Below, piece by piece: positions 1 through 8,780 of a stretch of 64,000 nucleotides of DNA. This DNA is from Paenibacillus cellulositrophicus. Lineage in GTDB: Bacteria; Bacillota; Bacilli; Paenibacillales; Paenibacillaceae. The position numbers and the translations under genes were made by a program. The stretch is from assembly GCF_009363095.1 (NCBI RefSeq), contig NZ_CP045295.1:3703501-3767500 (forward strand), read 5' to 3'. The notes under the pieces are model-generated. The model was not told where the DNA came from. It did not search any database and saw nothing but the letters and a program-made list of their open reading frames with translations. Position 1 is the stretch's first letter; the number at the start of each line of letters is the position of its first letter.

Positions 1-295
1 CGTAGATCTGAATTTTGCCGCTGAGATCCTGAATATGGGCAAAAATAGCCTTACCCATGCCGCGCTTAGCCATAATCCGTCCGGCAACGCGAACTTCGGC
101 GTGCTGCTCGTCCAGCTCTTCTTTCGTCATTCCATCGTATTTACTCAGCAGATCGCCGGCCATGCTGGTTCTGTCGTATTTTTTGCCAAAAGGATCGATC
201 CCCAGTGCACGCAGCTCGTCCAGCTTGCTCCGGCGGATTTTCAGCATCTCGCTTAATTCAATTTCCTGTTCCTGGTTGTTCACTTCTTCTGACAT
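1..295 (-). CDS. lysS: Lysyl-tRNA synthetase, N-terminal part
   Basis: Partial gene: the first 98 codons are here and the rest lies beyond the left edge. The reading begins MSEEVNNQEQEIELN and continues into LRALGIDPFG and a stretch ending AHIQDLSGKIQIY. This is the N-terminal OB-fold anticodon-binding domain of class II LysRS, which charges tRNA-Lys. The ATG at 295 has AAGGAG at 309-314, a rather long spacing of 13. It is separated from greA by two hairpins, so it probably has its own promoter, although no clear one is visible. In B. subtilis lysS also follows dusB, but without greA in between. Confidence 0.95.
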   Translation of the reverse strand, partial: MSEEVNNQEQEIELSEMLKIRRSKLDELRALGIDPFGKKYDRTSMAGDLLSKYDGMTKEELDEQHAEVRVAGRIMAKRGMGKAIFAHIQDLSGKIQIY

Positions 296-382
296 GGTCA
301 GTCTTCATCTCCTTCATTTCACTGCTAAACCTCTCCCGCTTGTCCAAGCGGCATGCCGTCTGCCATCTATATCCGAAAATAA

Positions 383-397
383 CCCCACCAAGTGGGG
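383..397 (-). terminator. Short GC hairpin upstream of lysS
   Basis: CCCCAC and GTGGGG pair around a 3-base loop. On the minus strand TTATTTT follows, so it could end transcription weakly or act as a leader hairpin for lysS. It lies downstream of a stronger greA terminator, so its role is unclear. Confidence 0.4.
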
Positions 398-445
398 CCT
401 TTCCTTTGCCTCGACGTTAGCTCAAGTGTTACATTCCACAATCTT

Positions 446-475
446 GAAAAAAAGCTTCCTCAAGGAAGCTTTCTT
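446..475 (-). terminator. Rho-independent terminator of greA
   Basis: A 9-bp perfect stem (AAAGCTTCC / GGAAGCTTT) with a 4-base loop is followed on the minus strand by a run of T. It begins about 20 bp after the greA stop. Confidence 0.85.
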
Positions 476-495
476 TCAATCCTAAAGCATGGATA

Positions 496-972
496 TTACT
501 TTTTGATATCGATGATTTTATATTGAATGACGCCCGCAGGAACGTTCACATCCACGACGGTTCCTTTTTGCTTGCCGATGATTGCTTTGCCGACCGGGCT
601 TTCATTGGAAATTTTATTGTTCAGCGGATCGGATTCGGCACTACCGACGATCGTATATTCCATCGTATCGCCGAATTCCAGGTCCTGCACCGTTACCGTA
701 GCACCTACGCCTACAATGTCCGTGTTGATCTCATCATTATTGATGATCCGGGCATTGCGCAGCATTTTTTCCAAAGTAATGATTCGGCCTTCAATAAAAG
801 CCTGCTCGTTCTTGGCGTCTTCGTATTCGGAGTTCTCACTGATATCACCGTAGCCGATGGCAACCTTGATCCGCTCCGCGACTTCGCGGCGCTTCACCGA
901 TTTCAGGTTCTCGAGTTCGTCTTCCAGCTTCTTAAGTCCGTCCTGTGTAAGAATGACTTCTTTATCGCTCAT
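496..972 (-). CDS. greA: Transcription elongation factor GreA
   Basis: 158 aa, the normal GreA length. GreA enters the RNA polymerase secondary channel and stimulates transcript cleavage, rescuing arrested complexes. The N-terminal coiled coil carries the usual acidic tip region ([16 protein letters not shown], near residues 41-56), and the C-terminal FKBP-like domain includes the [10 protein letters not shown] stretch. The ATG at 972 is chosen over one seven codons upstream because AGGAGA sits 10 bases ahead of it and the family starts here. The gene is flanked by its own promoter, a large inverted repeat in the leader, and a terminator, so it looks monocistronic. Confidence 0.96.
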   Translation of the reverse strand: MSDKEVILTQDGLKKLEDELENLKSVKRREVAERIKVAIGYGDISENSEYEDAKNEQAFIEGRIITLEKMLRNARIINNDEINTDIVGVGATVTVQDLEFGDTMEYTIVGSAESDPLNNKISNESPVGKAIIGKQKGTVVDVNVPAGVIQYKIIDIKK

Positions 973-1022
973 CTTAACCGATTCTCCTGTCATGTAAATA
1001 AATTAAAAAACATCCTGCTTCC

Positions 1023-1097
1023 ATAGAATGAACTAAAGAAACTTACGTTCTTGCTCCGTGGTCAGGAGATGGCAATGCTTACTTTAGTTCAATCTAT
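1023..1097. repeat. Inverted-repeat element in the greA leader
   Basis: Arms at 1023-1038 and 1082-1097 are complementary over 16 bases with one mismatch (core GAACTAAAG / CTTTAGTTC). They enclose 43 bases that contain a smaller CTCC/GGAG hairpin. A related palindrome lies upstream of darA at 56403-56488, with the shared core ATAGAWTGAACYAAA. It falls in the 5' leader of greA, about 50 bases before the start codon. It may be a small mobile or REP-like repeat or a regulatory RNA structure. Confidence 0.7.
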
Positions 1098-1119
1098 ATA
1101 TATGCAAAACTATATGCAA
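1091..1119 (-). promoter_or_regulatory. Candidate greA promoter
   Basis: On the minus strand TTGCAT and TAGATT are 17 bp apart. The -10 overlaps the end of the inverted-repeat element, so transcripts would begin with its right arm. Confidence 0.45.
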
Positions 1120-1241
1120 AATTTGAAGGATCAGAACATCCTCCTGCTGCTTGTTAAACGAAGAGTCGAATTTATACTGCAAAATTATATGGTAACCGTT
1201 TCAAAATGTCAATGACAGGGGTGCAGCCGCGGCCGCCCATC

Positions 1242-2264
1242 TTATTGGGCCACCGCTTCCACACCTATTTCCTCGGCTTCCATTTCGGCACGCTGGTTCA
1301 GGTTTGCCACAAAATCCTCCAATATTCCGACCATTTCGTCGCGCTTCGTTCCTTCCATAATCTCATCCTTGATCCGCGCGGACCCTTTGAGACCCTTCAG
1401 GTACCATGCCAGGTGCTTGCGCATTTCGCGTACGGCCACGAACTCGCCTCTCAGCGCGATAAGACGGTCCATATGAAGAATCGCGATGCGGATCTTCTCT
1501 TCAGCCGCAGGCTCCGGAAGCAGCTCACCGCTCTTGAGGTACTCAATCGTACGGTACAACATCCACGGATTTCCCAAAGCGCCGCGTCCGATCATAACCC
1601 CGTCACATCCGGTTTCGTCGAGCATGCGCCGCGCGTCTTCCGGCGTAACCACGTCACCGTTACCGATGACTGGGATCGATACCGACTCTTTAACTTGCTT
1701 TATAATGCTCCAATCGGCATGTCCCGTATACAGCTGTTCCCGGGTTCTGCCGTGCAGGCTGACTGCCTGGCCTCCGGCGCGTTCTACCGCTTGGGCGTTC
1801 TCCACCGCATAAATGTGGTCGCTGTCCCATCCGGTTCGCATTTTCACGGTCACTGGTTTGTCGACTGCATCCACGACCGCGGAGACCATTTCATAAATTT
1901 TCTGGGGATCGAGCAGCCAGCGTGCACCGGCGTCGATTTTGGTCACTTTCGGAGCCGGACAGCCCATATTGATATCAATAATATCGGCGTTGGTCTGTTG
2001 ATCCACAACTTTGGCTGCCTCCACCAGGGAATCCCGGTCTCCCCCGAAAATCTGCAGGCTGAGCGGCTTCTCGCGCTCATCTACATATAGCATTTCCCGC
2101 GTGCGCTGATTGCCGTGAACGATCGCCTTGCCGCTGACCATTTCTGCGCAGACCAGACCCGTTCCAAATTCCTTGGCGATAAGACGGAACGCAGGATTAC
2201 ACACGCCCGCCATCGGTGCCAGCACGACTTGGTTCTTCATTTCAATATCGCCAATCTTCAGCAT
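1242..2264 (-). CDS. dusB: tRNA-dihydrouridine synthase DusB
   Basis: 340 aa TIM-barrel flavoenzyme that reduces uridines in the tRNA D-loop with NADPH. Visible family motifs are LAPMAGVCNPAFR, the NMGCPAPKV block with the catalytic Cys, VKMRTGW, SLHGRTREQ and GVMIGRGALGNPW (FMN phosphate site). The ATG at 2264 is preferred over upstream in-frame ATGs: MLKIGDIEMKN matches the family start and a GGGGGG-type ribosome site lies about 12 bases before it. It is the last gene of the folate operon, following the small HTH gene yazB, as in B. subtilis (yacF). Confidence 0.95.
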   Translation of the reverse strand: MLKIGDIEMKNQVVLAPMAGVCNPAFRLIAKEFGTGLVCAEMVSGKAIVHGNQRTREMLYVDEREKPLSLQIFGGDRDSLVEAAKVVDQQTNADIIDINMGCPAPKVTKIDAGARWLLDPQKIYEMVSAVVDAVDKPVTVKMRTGWDSDHIYAVENAQAVERAGGQAVSLHGRTREQLYTGHADWSIIKQVKESVSIPVIGNGDVVTPEDARRMLDETGCDGVMIGRGALGNPWMLYRTIEYLKSGELLPEPAAEEKIRIAILHMDRLIALRGEFVAVREMRKHLAWYLKGLKGSARIKDEIMEGTKRDEMVGILEDFVANLNQRAEMEAEEIGVEAVAQ

Positions 2265-2328
2265 CGCATCATTTCCCCCCTTATTATTCATTGTATATAC
2301 ATAAGCAGTATTCCTGCTTCTCAAAAGT

Positions 2329-2532
2329 CTAACCGTTCCTCAGTTCCTGAACAGATACACCCAGTGCTTCCGCTACTTTGATCAAAACCTGTTCTTCTGC
2401 ACGACGGTTTCCCCGTTCGATGGCCCCCAGCACCGCAAGCGATATGCCGCTCTTGGCTGCGAGCTCCTGCTGTGTGTAGCCTTTTAGCTTCCGGAAGGCG
2501 CGGACGCGCTTCGCCAGCTGCATGTTTTCCAA
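2329..2532 (-). CDS. yazB: Small XRE-family helix-turn-helix protein (YazB-like)
   Basis: 67 aa, nearly all one Cro/CI-type HTH domain: an RKLKGYTQQELAAKSGIS helix pair followed by AVLGAIERGNR. This is the expected DNA-binding core with no effector domain. The 5' end overlaps the last 49 bases of folK. The likely start is TTG at 2532, which has GGAAGG 9 bases upstream; an ATG three codons later lacks a good site. Its place between folK and dusB is conserved with B. subtilis. The target DNA is unknown; local autoregulation of the folate operon is only a guess. Confidence 0.85.
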   Translation of the reverse strand: MENMQLAKRVRAFRKLKGYTQQELAAKSGISLAVLGAIERGNRRAEEQVLIKVAEALGVSVQELRNG

Positions 2533-3032
2533 AGCTGCAGACCTTCCTTTCCATCCAGCTTATCCAGAGCTGTCTCTACGATTGTATATAAGCCGGAAGG
2601 CTCGTCGGGAGGAACGATATCGGATAAGGGAACCAGCACGAAGGCGCGCTCCTCCATCCGGGGATGCGGCAGCACCAGTTCTTCCGTGTTCTCCCTGCGA
2701 CCCTCCATCCAGATTAAATCCAAATCGACGGTCCGGGGCCCCCAATGGATCTCCCGAACGCGCCCAAGCCCATTCTCAATCCCCTGCATCACGTGCAGCA
2801 GTTCATGGGAATCCAAACTTGTGCGGACGCACACGGCCATATTTAAAAAGAGGGGCTGGTCCACATAACCCACAGGCTCCGTCTCATAAAGATGGGAACA
2901 GCGGGCTACCGTAATGCGGGGATCCTCATCCAGGCGCCGGATGGCTTCCATCAGCGTATGCTCGCGGTCACCCAAATTTGCCCCTAAAGCAATATAAGCC
3001 TCTGATAGCTCAGAGGTGAAATGTGCATTCAT
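2484..3032 (-). CDS. folK: 2-amino-4-hydroxy-6-hydroxymethyldihydropteridine pyrophosphokinase
   Basis: 182 aa. HPPK transfers pyrophosphate from ATP to 6-hydroxymethyl-dihydropterin, the step before FolP. Motifs seen are AYIALGANLGDRE near the N-terminus, LYETEPVG, and the metal-binding WGPRTVDLDLI followed by LPHPRMEERAFVL. It begins 9 bases after folB. The C-terminal tail past LDKLDGKEG overlaps yazB and is not conserved-looking. Confidence 0.95.
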   Translation of the reverse strand: MNAHFTSELSEAYIALGANLGDREHTLMEAIRRLDEDPRITVARCSHLYETEPVGYVDQPLFLNMAVCVRTSLDSHELLHVMQGIENGLGRVREIHWGPRTVDLDLIWMEGRRENTEELVLPHPRMEERAFVLVPLSDIVPPDEPSGLYTIVETALDKLDGKEGLQLWKTCSWRSASAPSGS

Positions 3033-3041
3033 GGTGGAGTC

Positions 3042-3404
3042 TCACTTTCTTGTTCTATGCAGCTCCACAGTAACACCCTGAAAATGGATGTCAAATGGAG
3101 GATGCGGTTTGGTCACTTTGACCGTCAGTGCATTGATACTAGTATAAGTGTCCAGTACAACAGATGCAATACGTTCGGCTAAAGCTTCGATCAGGCGAAA
3201 AGACTCGGTTTCTACCACGTTTTTGACCGTTTCGTGGACTTCGGCATAATTTACCGTTTGGGTGAGATCGTCGTTCTCTCCGGCTGCGCGCAAATCCAGC
3301 TCCATGTCCAGATCGACGTAGAAGCGCTGGCCGAGCTTGCGCTCTTCCTCGAACACGCCGTGATACCCGTAATACTCCATGCGGTGAATGACCATTCTAT
3401 CCAT
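3042..3404 (-). CDS. folB: Dihydroneopterin aldolase
   Basis: 120 aa, the standard size. It converts 7,8-dihydroneopterin to hydroxymethyl-dihydropterin and glycolaldehyde in folate synthesis. It contains YYGYHGVFEEERKLGQRF, the active-site Glu of VNYAEVHETV, and RLIEALAERIA. The VTKPHPP stretch supplies the catalytic Lys. The ATG at 3404 has GGAG about 9 bases upstream. It lies between folP and folK in the same operon. Confidence 0.96.
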   Translation of the reverse strand: MDRMVIHRMEYYGYHGVFEEERKLGQRFYVDLDMELDLRAAGENDDLTQTVNYAEVHETVKNVVETESFRLIEALAERIASVVLDTYTSINALTVKVTKPHPPFDIHFQGVTVELHRTRK

Positions 3405-3462
3405 TTTCTACTCCGCCTCCCCAATAATCAACATCGTATCAAATGATCCTGTATATAAAACG

Positions 3463-4320
3463 TTATTCCCGACTCACAACTGCTGAAGTGTATATCATCG
3501 CATCGCACATTTTGACGGTTCGTTTGATCGATTTCACGTCATGGACCCTCACCAGCTGGCAGCCCTGGGCGATTCCGAATGCCACTGTGGCCGCGGTGCC
3601 CTCGACCAGATCATCCACCGGCAGATCCAGCACGCTGCGGATGAACTTTTTGCGGGACGTGGCCAGCAGCACGGGATATCCGATCTGGTTCAGACGGTCC
3701 AGCTGGGTCATCAGCTTCAAGTTGTGCTCTCCATTTTTGGCAAAACCGATCCCCGGGTCCAAAATAATATGTTCCCGCCGAACTCCGGCCGCCAAGGCGA
3801 GGCGCACGCTCTCTTTCAGGTCAGCGACGACGTCCTCCACAAAATCGGTGTAGGCCATGTCGTGCCGGTTATGCATCAGAATAATCGGACAGCCCAGCTC
3901 GGCTGCCACCTTCAGCATGTCCGGATCGCCTTTGCCTCCCCAAATATCGTTGATGATATGGGCACCGGCCAGAATGGCCTGGCGAGCCACTTCCGCCTTG
4001 TACGTATCGATCGAGATCGGAATGTGCGGGGCCGCTTTATGGATCGCCTCAATCACGGGAATCACGCGGGCCAATTCCTCTTCCGCGGATACCGGCGTAT
4101 ATCCCGGCCGGGTTGATTCTCCTCCGATATCGATCAGGTCGGCGCCGTCCAGCATCATTTTGAGCGCATGGCGTACGGCCGTGTCCGGATCCACATACCG
4201 GCCGCCGTCGGAGAAGGAATCGGGCGTTATATTTAATATGCCCATTACCTGGGTAGACTGTCCGAGCCTCAGCACGGCTTGATCCATCGTAAAGTTACGT
4301 TCGTAGATTGTCGTTTTCAC
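3463..4320 (-). CDS. folP: Dihydropteroate synthase
   Basis: About 285 aa TIM-barrel enzyme that condenses pABA with hydroxymethyl-dihydropterin pyrophosphate; it is the sulfonamide target. It shows GILNITPDSFSDGGRY, GADLIDIGGESTRPG, IPISIDTYKA, HIINDIWGG, LDPGIGFAK and ATSRKKFI in order. A GTG at 4320 is the likely start, with AGGGA 7-8 bases upstream and just after the pabC stop. A TTG at 4326 that overlaps the stop is the alternative. The two genes are almost certainly translationally coupled. Confidence 0.96.
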   Translation of the reverse strand: MKTTIYERNFTMDQAVLRLGQSTQVMGILNITPDSFSDGGRYVDPDTAVRHALKMMLDGADLIDIGGESTRPGYTPVSAEEELARVIPVIEAIHKAAPHIPISIDTYKAEVARQAILAGAHIINDIWGGKGDPDMLKVAAELGCPIILMHNRHDMAYTDFVEDVVADLKESVRLALAAGVRREHIILDPGIGFAKNGEHNLKLMTQLDRLNQIGYPVLLATSRKKFIRSVLDLPVDDLVEGTAATVAFGIAQGCQLVRVHDVKSIKRTVKMCDAMIYTSAVVSRE

Positions 4321-4322
4321 TG

Positions 4323-5210
4323 TCAAATCCCTGCTTTCTGTCGGTACAAATCGAGCAGCCTGCGGGTGATCGGGCCGGCGGCGGCGTGACTCACTGTTCT
4401 GCCCGTTCCCTGCCTGTCCAGCAGGAGCGTAACGGGCACAAGCTCTTGGATGGAGCTGGTCACGAACACCTCATCTGCGGCCAGCAGATCTTCCCATGTA
4501 TACAGGCCTTCCGTGCAGCGGATGCCGGCCTCGCCGGCGAGCTCAAGCACAACCTGGCGCGTAATGCCAGGCAGCAGCCCGGTGGAAGCATCAGGTGTAT
4601 AGAGTTCCCCTTCTTTCACAAAAAACACATTGCTGACGACGCCTTCGCTAACATGTCCGCGCTCATCGAGCATCAGGCCTTCCGCCTGGAGGGTACGCGG
4701 ATCACTCACAGCCGCCAGCTCTCTTTTCGCCAAAATGTTGTTCATGTAATGGAGCGACTTTAGGCGGATCGGAGTTTCAGGAGAGTTACGCCGCGTGTCC
4801 AGCAGCTGCAGGGCTTTTCCTTGGGTATAGAGGTTCTCAGGCACCTCCGGCAGCGCCTTCACAAGCAGAACATGATTGGGACGGCTGTACTCCTCCCCGG
4901 GAAGCCCAAGAACATCAACGCCAGCGCTGACGGTATAACGGATGTAAGCCTCCTCAAGGCCGTTCTCCTTCATCAAGGCTTCAATCCAGCCGGGCATGGA
5001 CGCAAGGGCATCCTCCGCCGAAAAGGGAATGCCCAGCATCCGGCAGCCCTCTGCCATCCGCTTCAAGTGCCTCTCCAGCAAAAAGGGCCGGCCGCGGTAT
5101 GTCCGCAGCGTCTCGAACAGCCCCATTCCGTATAAAAAGCCGTGATCCATTACAGGTACCACGGCGTCGGCGGCATCCACGATCCCGCCGTTCAATCCTA
5201 TCTTCTTCAT
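4323..5210 (-). CDS. pabC: Aminodeoxychorismate lyase (PLP fold type IV)
   Basis: 295 aa. It converts 4-amino-4-deoxychorismate to pABA and pyruvate. As a fold IV enzyme it is related to branched-chain and D-amino acid aminotransferases. It has [15 protein letters not shown] at the N-terminus, the Schiff-base Lys (about residue 151) in [14 protein letters not shown], and the phosphate-binding [10 protein letters not shown] and TGLLPGITR motifs. It overlaps the end of pabA by 4 bases (ATGA). Context makes ADC lyase far more likely than a transaminase. Confidence 0.92.
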   Translation of the reverse strand: MKKIGLNGGIVDAADAVVPVMDHGFLYGMGLFETLRTYRGRPFLLERHLKRMAEGCRMLGIPFSAEDALASMPGWIEALMKENGLEEAYIRYTVSAGVDVLGLPGEEYSRPNHVLLVKALPEVPENLYTQGKALQLLDTRRNSPETPIRLKSLHYMNNILAKRELAAVSDPRTLQAEGLMLDERGHVSEGVVSNVFFVKEGELYTPDASTGLLPGITRQVVLELAGEAGIRCTEGLYTWEDLLAADEVFVTSSIQELVPVTLLLDRQGTGRTVSHAAAGPITRRLLDLYRQKAGI

Positions 5211-5788
5211 GCTTTGGCGCCTGCGGTCTGCTTCAGGAAATTACGCAGTATTTGATGCCCGTGATCGGTGATGATCGACTCCGGATGGAACTGGACGCCT
5301 TCAATCGGATACTCCTTATGACGCAGTCCCATAATCTCGCCTTCCTCGGTTTCTGCGGTGATCTCCAGGCAGTCCGGCAGACTGTCCCGCTCCACCAGCA
5401 GCGAGTGGTATCTTGTCGCCGTAAATGGCGAAGGAAGACCCTCGAACACAGAGGTGCCGTGATGATGGATCGGCGATGTTTTTCCGTGCATCAGCCGTTC
5501 AGCACGGATGACATTGCCGCCGAATGCCTGCCCAATGGCCTGGTGACCCAAGCATACGCCGAAAATCGGGATTTTTCCCTTAAAATTCGCAATCGTCTCC
5601 AGGCTGATCCCCGCCTCGTTTGGCGTGCAGGGACCCGGGGAAATCAAAATATGGTCGGGTGCAAGCTCCTCAATGCCGGACACGGTAATTTCATCGTTGC
5701 GGTACACCTTCACTTCCTGTCCGAGTTCCCCCAAGTACTGCACCAGATTGTACGTAAAAGAGTCATAATTGTCGATAACCAAAATCAT
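5207..5788 (-). CDS. pabA: Glutamine amidotransferase for pABA (and possibly anthranilate) synthesis
   Basis: 193 aa class I amidotransferase that supplies ammonia to PabB. The triad is intact: Cys79 in [15 protein letters not shown], and His168 and Glu170 in [19 protein letters not shown] is also present. In B. subtilis the same locus encodes an amphibolic subunit shared with TrpE and is controlled by TRAP. No run of GAG/TAG triplets is visible before this start, so TRAP control is not supported here. It starts 4 bases after the pabB stop with AGGGG as ribosome site. Confidence 0.94.
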   Translation of the reverse strand: MILVIDNYDSFTYNLVQYLGELGQEVKVYRNDEITVSGIEELAPDHILISPGPCTPNEAGISLETIANFKGKIPIFGVCLGHQAIGQAFGGNVIRAERLMHGKTSPIHHHGTSVFEGLPSPFTATRYHSLLVERDSLPDCLEITAETEEGEIMGLRHKEYPIEGVQFHPESIITDHGHQILRNFLKQTAGAKA

Positions 5789-5792
5789 ATGC

Positions 5793-7391
5793 TCATCCCC
5801 TTATCCCAGATTTGGCGGCGGATTCCTTTTCGCTTGCGAGAACCGCCAGGATCATGCCTTTAGCTTTGTTTTGGCATTCCCGGTATTCCCGGTAAGGGTC
5901 GGAATCGATGACGATTCCCGCCCCGGCCTGGATATATCCCGTACCTTCCAGGACGGCCATCGTTCTTATGATAATATTTAATTCCATATTGCCGTTGTAG
6001 TCAATCCAGCCGATTGAGCCGGTGTATGGCCCGCGCCTTACGGGTTCCAGCTCCTCGATGATCTCCATCGTCCTCACCTTAGGGGCGCCCGTGATGGTTC
6101 CTCCCGGGAAAAAAGCCGCGATCACGTCGTACACGCCTTTGCCCGGAGCGAGCCGGCCTTCCACCTGAGAAACGAGATGCATCACATGGGAGTAATGCTC
6201 GACGGTCATCAGCTCCGGGACGTGCACCGAGCCGTACGCCGCTACCTTCCCCAGATCGTTACGTTCGAGATCCACCAGCATGATATGCTCGGCTCTCTCC
6301 TTCTCGCTGCCCAGCAGCTCGGCCGCCATAGCCGCATCCTCCTGCGGGGTCAGACCCCGGCGCCTCGTGCCGGCGATCGGGCGGGTGCTGATCCGCTCCC
6401 CCTGAAGCTTCACCAGCAGTTCCGGAGAGCCGCTGACCAGCGTGAATCCCGGAGAGCGCAGAAGCCCCATGTAAGGGGAAGGGTTCAGCAGGCGGAGCCA
6501 TTCATAGGCCTGCTCCGGCGGCGAATGGAGGTCCAGCTCCTGACGGAGCGACAGATTCACCTGGAAGACGTCCCCTTCGCGAATGTACTGCTGGATGGCC
6601 CGCACAGCCTGTTCGAAGGATTCCTGCGGGAATCCGGTACGCAGCTGCGGCCACTCCTGCCGTGGAGACAGCTCCTCCGCCTGCTTTCGCCGCCGGTCCG
6701 CTTCGGCCTGGATCCCGTCGTCCAGGTTCACCATGGACAGCCACAACGACTGCATGGACCGGGCACGCTCGGCAGCCTCCTCGTAAAGAACACCCAGCCT
6801 TTGCCCGATCAGATCCCTGTCCAGCCCTTCTGCATCAAAATGCACATGGACCGTGCAGTACACCTTCTGGCTGTCTGCATCATGTACCCACAACTCTTCC
6901 ATCCGCATCCACAAATAATCCGGGAATGCCGGAAGATCGGCCGCGGTGGACGGCAGATTTTCAAGGGAACGAACGATGTCATACCCTAGAAAACCAACGC
7001 ATCCTCCAAGAAGGGGCGGCAAATCTGGATCCGGCTGCTGGGGAGCCCGGTACGGCGCCATCCACCGCTGCAGCACCTGCAGCGGACTTCCGTCCACCTT
7101 CTCAGTCGCCCCGCTCAGCACGTGCGTCACAACGCCACCGTGATCTTTTCCGTGAAGAACCGACACCGGCCGCAGCCCCAGGTAGGTATACCGCCCCTCC
7201 TTACCGCTCTCGAGTACGAAGGAATAGGGCGAAGCCTGTTCCCAGGCTGACGTCCAAGCCGCCGGGAGCTCCCCTTCTTCCTGCCGGTCCCATCCTCCGG
7301 ACGACAGCACATATGGAAACATCGTAATGCCCTCTGCGGCCCAAGTCATCCATTGATCCAAGGTGATCAAACCGCGCTTATTTCTCTTCAT
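5793..7391 (-). CDS. pabB: Aminodeoxychorismate synthase component I
   Basis: 532 aa chorismate-binding enzyme that aminates chorismate with ammonia from PabA. An N-terminal domain (to about residue 215) is followed by the chorismate-utilising domain with [21 protein letters not shown] (PIAGT at 338-342), [23 protein letters not shown] and [16 protein letters not shown]. The ATG at 7391 has AAGGGG 9 bases upstream; the reading frame is open further upstream but without support. The PIAGT motif is that of anthranilate synthases, whereas E. coli PabB has PIKGT. Position at the head of the folate operon supports PabB. Confidence 0.88.
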   Translation of the reverse strand: MKRNKRGLITLDQWMTWAAEGITMFPYVLSSGGWDRQEEGELPAAWTSAWEQASPYSFVLESGKEGRYTYLGLRPVSVLHGKDHGGVVTHVLSGATEKVDGSPLQVLQRWMAPYRAPQQPDPDLPPLLGGCVGFLGYDIVRSLENLPSTAADLPAFPDYLWMRMEELWVHDADSQKVYCTVHVHFDAEGLDRDLIGQRLGVLYEEAAERARSMQSLWLSMVNLDDGIQAEADRRRKQAEELSPRQEWPQLRTGFPQESFEQAVRAIQQYIREGDVFQVNLSLRQELDLHSPPEQAYEWLRLLNPSPYMGLLRSPGFTLVSGSPELLVKLQGERISTRPIAGTRRRGLTPQEDAAMAAELLGSEKERAEHIMLVDLERNDLGKVAAYGSVHVPELMTVEHYSHVMHLVSQVEGRLAPGKGVYDVIAAFFPGGTITGAPKVRTMEIIEELEPVRRGPYTGSIGWIDYNGNMELNIIIRTMAVLEGTGYIQAGAGIVIDSDPYREYRECQNKAKGMILAVLASEKESAAKSGIRG

Positions 7392-7516
7392 TTTCTGATC
7401 CCCTTTTAGTAACAAGACCCGTCTATTGGTTGTCAGTATACTTGGAGTCGGCAGGTTTGAAAAGACTTTTTCCAAAAAGATGCCTGATTTGGCTGCCAAT
7501 GAGCAGCTGCATGAAC

Positions 7517-7551
7517 AAAAAAAACCTGCAGCCGGATAGACCGGCAGCAGG
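7517..7551 (-). terminator. Terminator of cysK
   Basis: An 11-bp stem with one mismatch (CCTGCAGCCGG / CCGGCAGCAGG) is followed on the minus strand by eight T residues. It separates cysK from the folate operon. Confidence 0.88.
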
Positions 7552-7583
7552 GGCGAGAGTTTTTACAATGTATAAGACGCTAA

Positions 7584-8522
7584 TTACGCCTCAAAGTTAT
7601 ACAGCGGTGTGCTCAAATAGCGTTCGCCGTTACTTGGGATGACTACCACGACACGTTTGCCTTTACCGAGCTCTTTGGCCACTTGAAGTGCGGCGAACAC
7701 GGCAGCGCCGGAAGAAATACCGGACAGGACGCCTTCTTCTTTGGCGATACGGCGTGCCGTTTCAAAGGCTTCGTCGTTCTCCACGTGAATGATTTCATCG
7801 TAGATGTCACGGTTAAGGATATCCGGAATAAAGTTGGCGCCCAGACCTTGAATTTTGTGCGGTCCTGGTTTGCCTCCTGCCAGAATTGGAGAAGCCGCAG
7901 GCTCAACAGCCACGATCTTGACGTCAGGGAAGCGGTTCTTCAGCACTTCGCCGGCACCGGAAATCGTTCCGCCCGTTCCGATTCCTGCCACGAAGGCGTC
8001 GAGGGAGCCGCCGATGGATTCAATCGCTTCCACAATTTCCGGACCCGTCGTTTCGCGGTGAATCTTCACGTTGGCCGGGTTTTTGAACTGCTCAGCCATG
8101 AAGTAATCCGGATTTTCCTTCACGATTTCTTCGGCTTTCTTAACGGCACCGTTCATGCCTTCAGCTCCCGGTGTCAGAACCAATTCTGCACCGTAGGCGC
8201 GAAGCAGGTTGCGGCGCTCAAGGCTCATCGTTTCAGGCATGACGATCACGGCTTTGTAGCCTTTGGCTGCAGCTACCATAGCCAGACCGATACCGGTGTT
8301 GCCGCTTGTCGCTTCCACAATCGTACCGCCAGGCTTCAGAAGGCCGTCCTTCTCCGCTTGTTCGACGATGCTGATCGCAATCCGGTCCTTAACGCTGGAG
8401 CCCGGATTTTGATATTCCAGCTTCAAGTAAATTTCCGCGCTGTCTTCCGGTGCAAGCCGGTTCAGCCGGACAAGGGGTGTTCCTCCGATTAATTCCGTTA
8501 CGTTGTTGACGACCTTAGCCAT
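7584..8522 (-). CDS. cysK: Cysteine synthase A (O-acetylserine sulfhydrylase)
   Basis: 312 aa PLP fold type II enzyme making cysteine from O-acetylserine and sulfide. The Schiff-base Lys45 is in NPGSSVKDR, the [10 protein letters not shown] substrate loop is at about 72-81, and [12 protein letters not shown] and SGISSGAA bind the cofactor phosphate. The ATG at 8522 with GGGAGG 8 bases before it matches the family start. It is monocistronic, with terminators on both sides. A 14-bp palindrome lies about 110 bp upstream. Confidence 0.96.
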   Translation of the reverse strand: MAKVVNNVTELIGGTPLVRLNRLAPEDSAEIYLKLEYQNPGSSVKDRIAISIVEQAEKDGLLKPGGTIVEATSGNTGIGLAMVAAAKGYKAVIVMPETMSLERRNLLRAYGAELVLTPGAEGMNGAVKKAEEIVKENPDYFMAEQFKNPANVKIHRETTGPEIVEAIESIGGSLDAFVAGIGTGGTISGAGEVLKNRFPDVKIVAVEPAASPILAGGKPGPHKIQGLGANFIPDILNRDIYDEIIHVENDEAFETARRIAKEEGVLSGISSGAAVFAALQVAKELGKGKRVVVVIPSNGERYLSTPLYNFEA

Positions 8523-8630
8523 AGGTAAATCCTCCCTGTTTATAATGAATTTGATGAATAACTGCTGTATACAAAATTCTAGAAAGAGAATCTGGCTGGC
8601 TTGGATCAAACTATATCCGAGTAAATAAGT

Positions 8631-8644
8631 AGGTATTTATACCT
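8631..8644 (-). promoter_or_regulatory. Palindromic operator candidate upstream of cysK
   Basis: AGGTAT and ATACCT form perfect 6-bp arms around 2 bases, about 110 bp before the cysK start and just before a TTTACTCGGATAT stretch. Cysteine genes of Bacillota are often controlled by the Rrf2 regulator CymR, so this may be its site, but the match to a CymR consensus was not verified. Confidence 0.4.
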
Positions 8645-8703
8645 TCATCTTATCAACCTTCCACCTCAATGTCAATACGAACCCGGACGTAAGGCCTGGT
8701 TGT

Positions 8704-8780
8704 AAACAAAGAAAACATCCTGAAAACGTATGTAAGCCAGGGCACATCATCTTGCCTGCCGCTTCTGTCGTTTCAGGATG
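8704..8780 (-). terminator. Long-loop terminator after the foldase gene
   Basis: Ten-base perfect arms (CATCCTGAAA / TTTCAGGATG) enclose 45 bases, and TTTTCTTTGTTT follows on the minus strand. One arm contains the stop codon of the upstream foldase gene. Confidence 0.6.

Noticed and set aside
296..495. T-box leader for lysS
   Set aside because: No GGTGGNACCGCG-type antiterminator sequence or specifier loop could be found.
5789..5830. TRAP binding site before pabA
   Set aside because: Only one GAG/TAG-like triplet is present; TRAP needs a long series of them.
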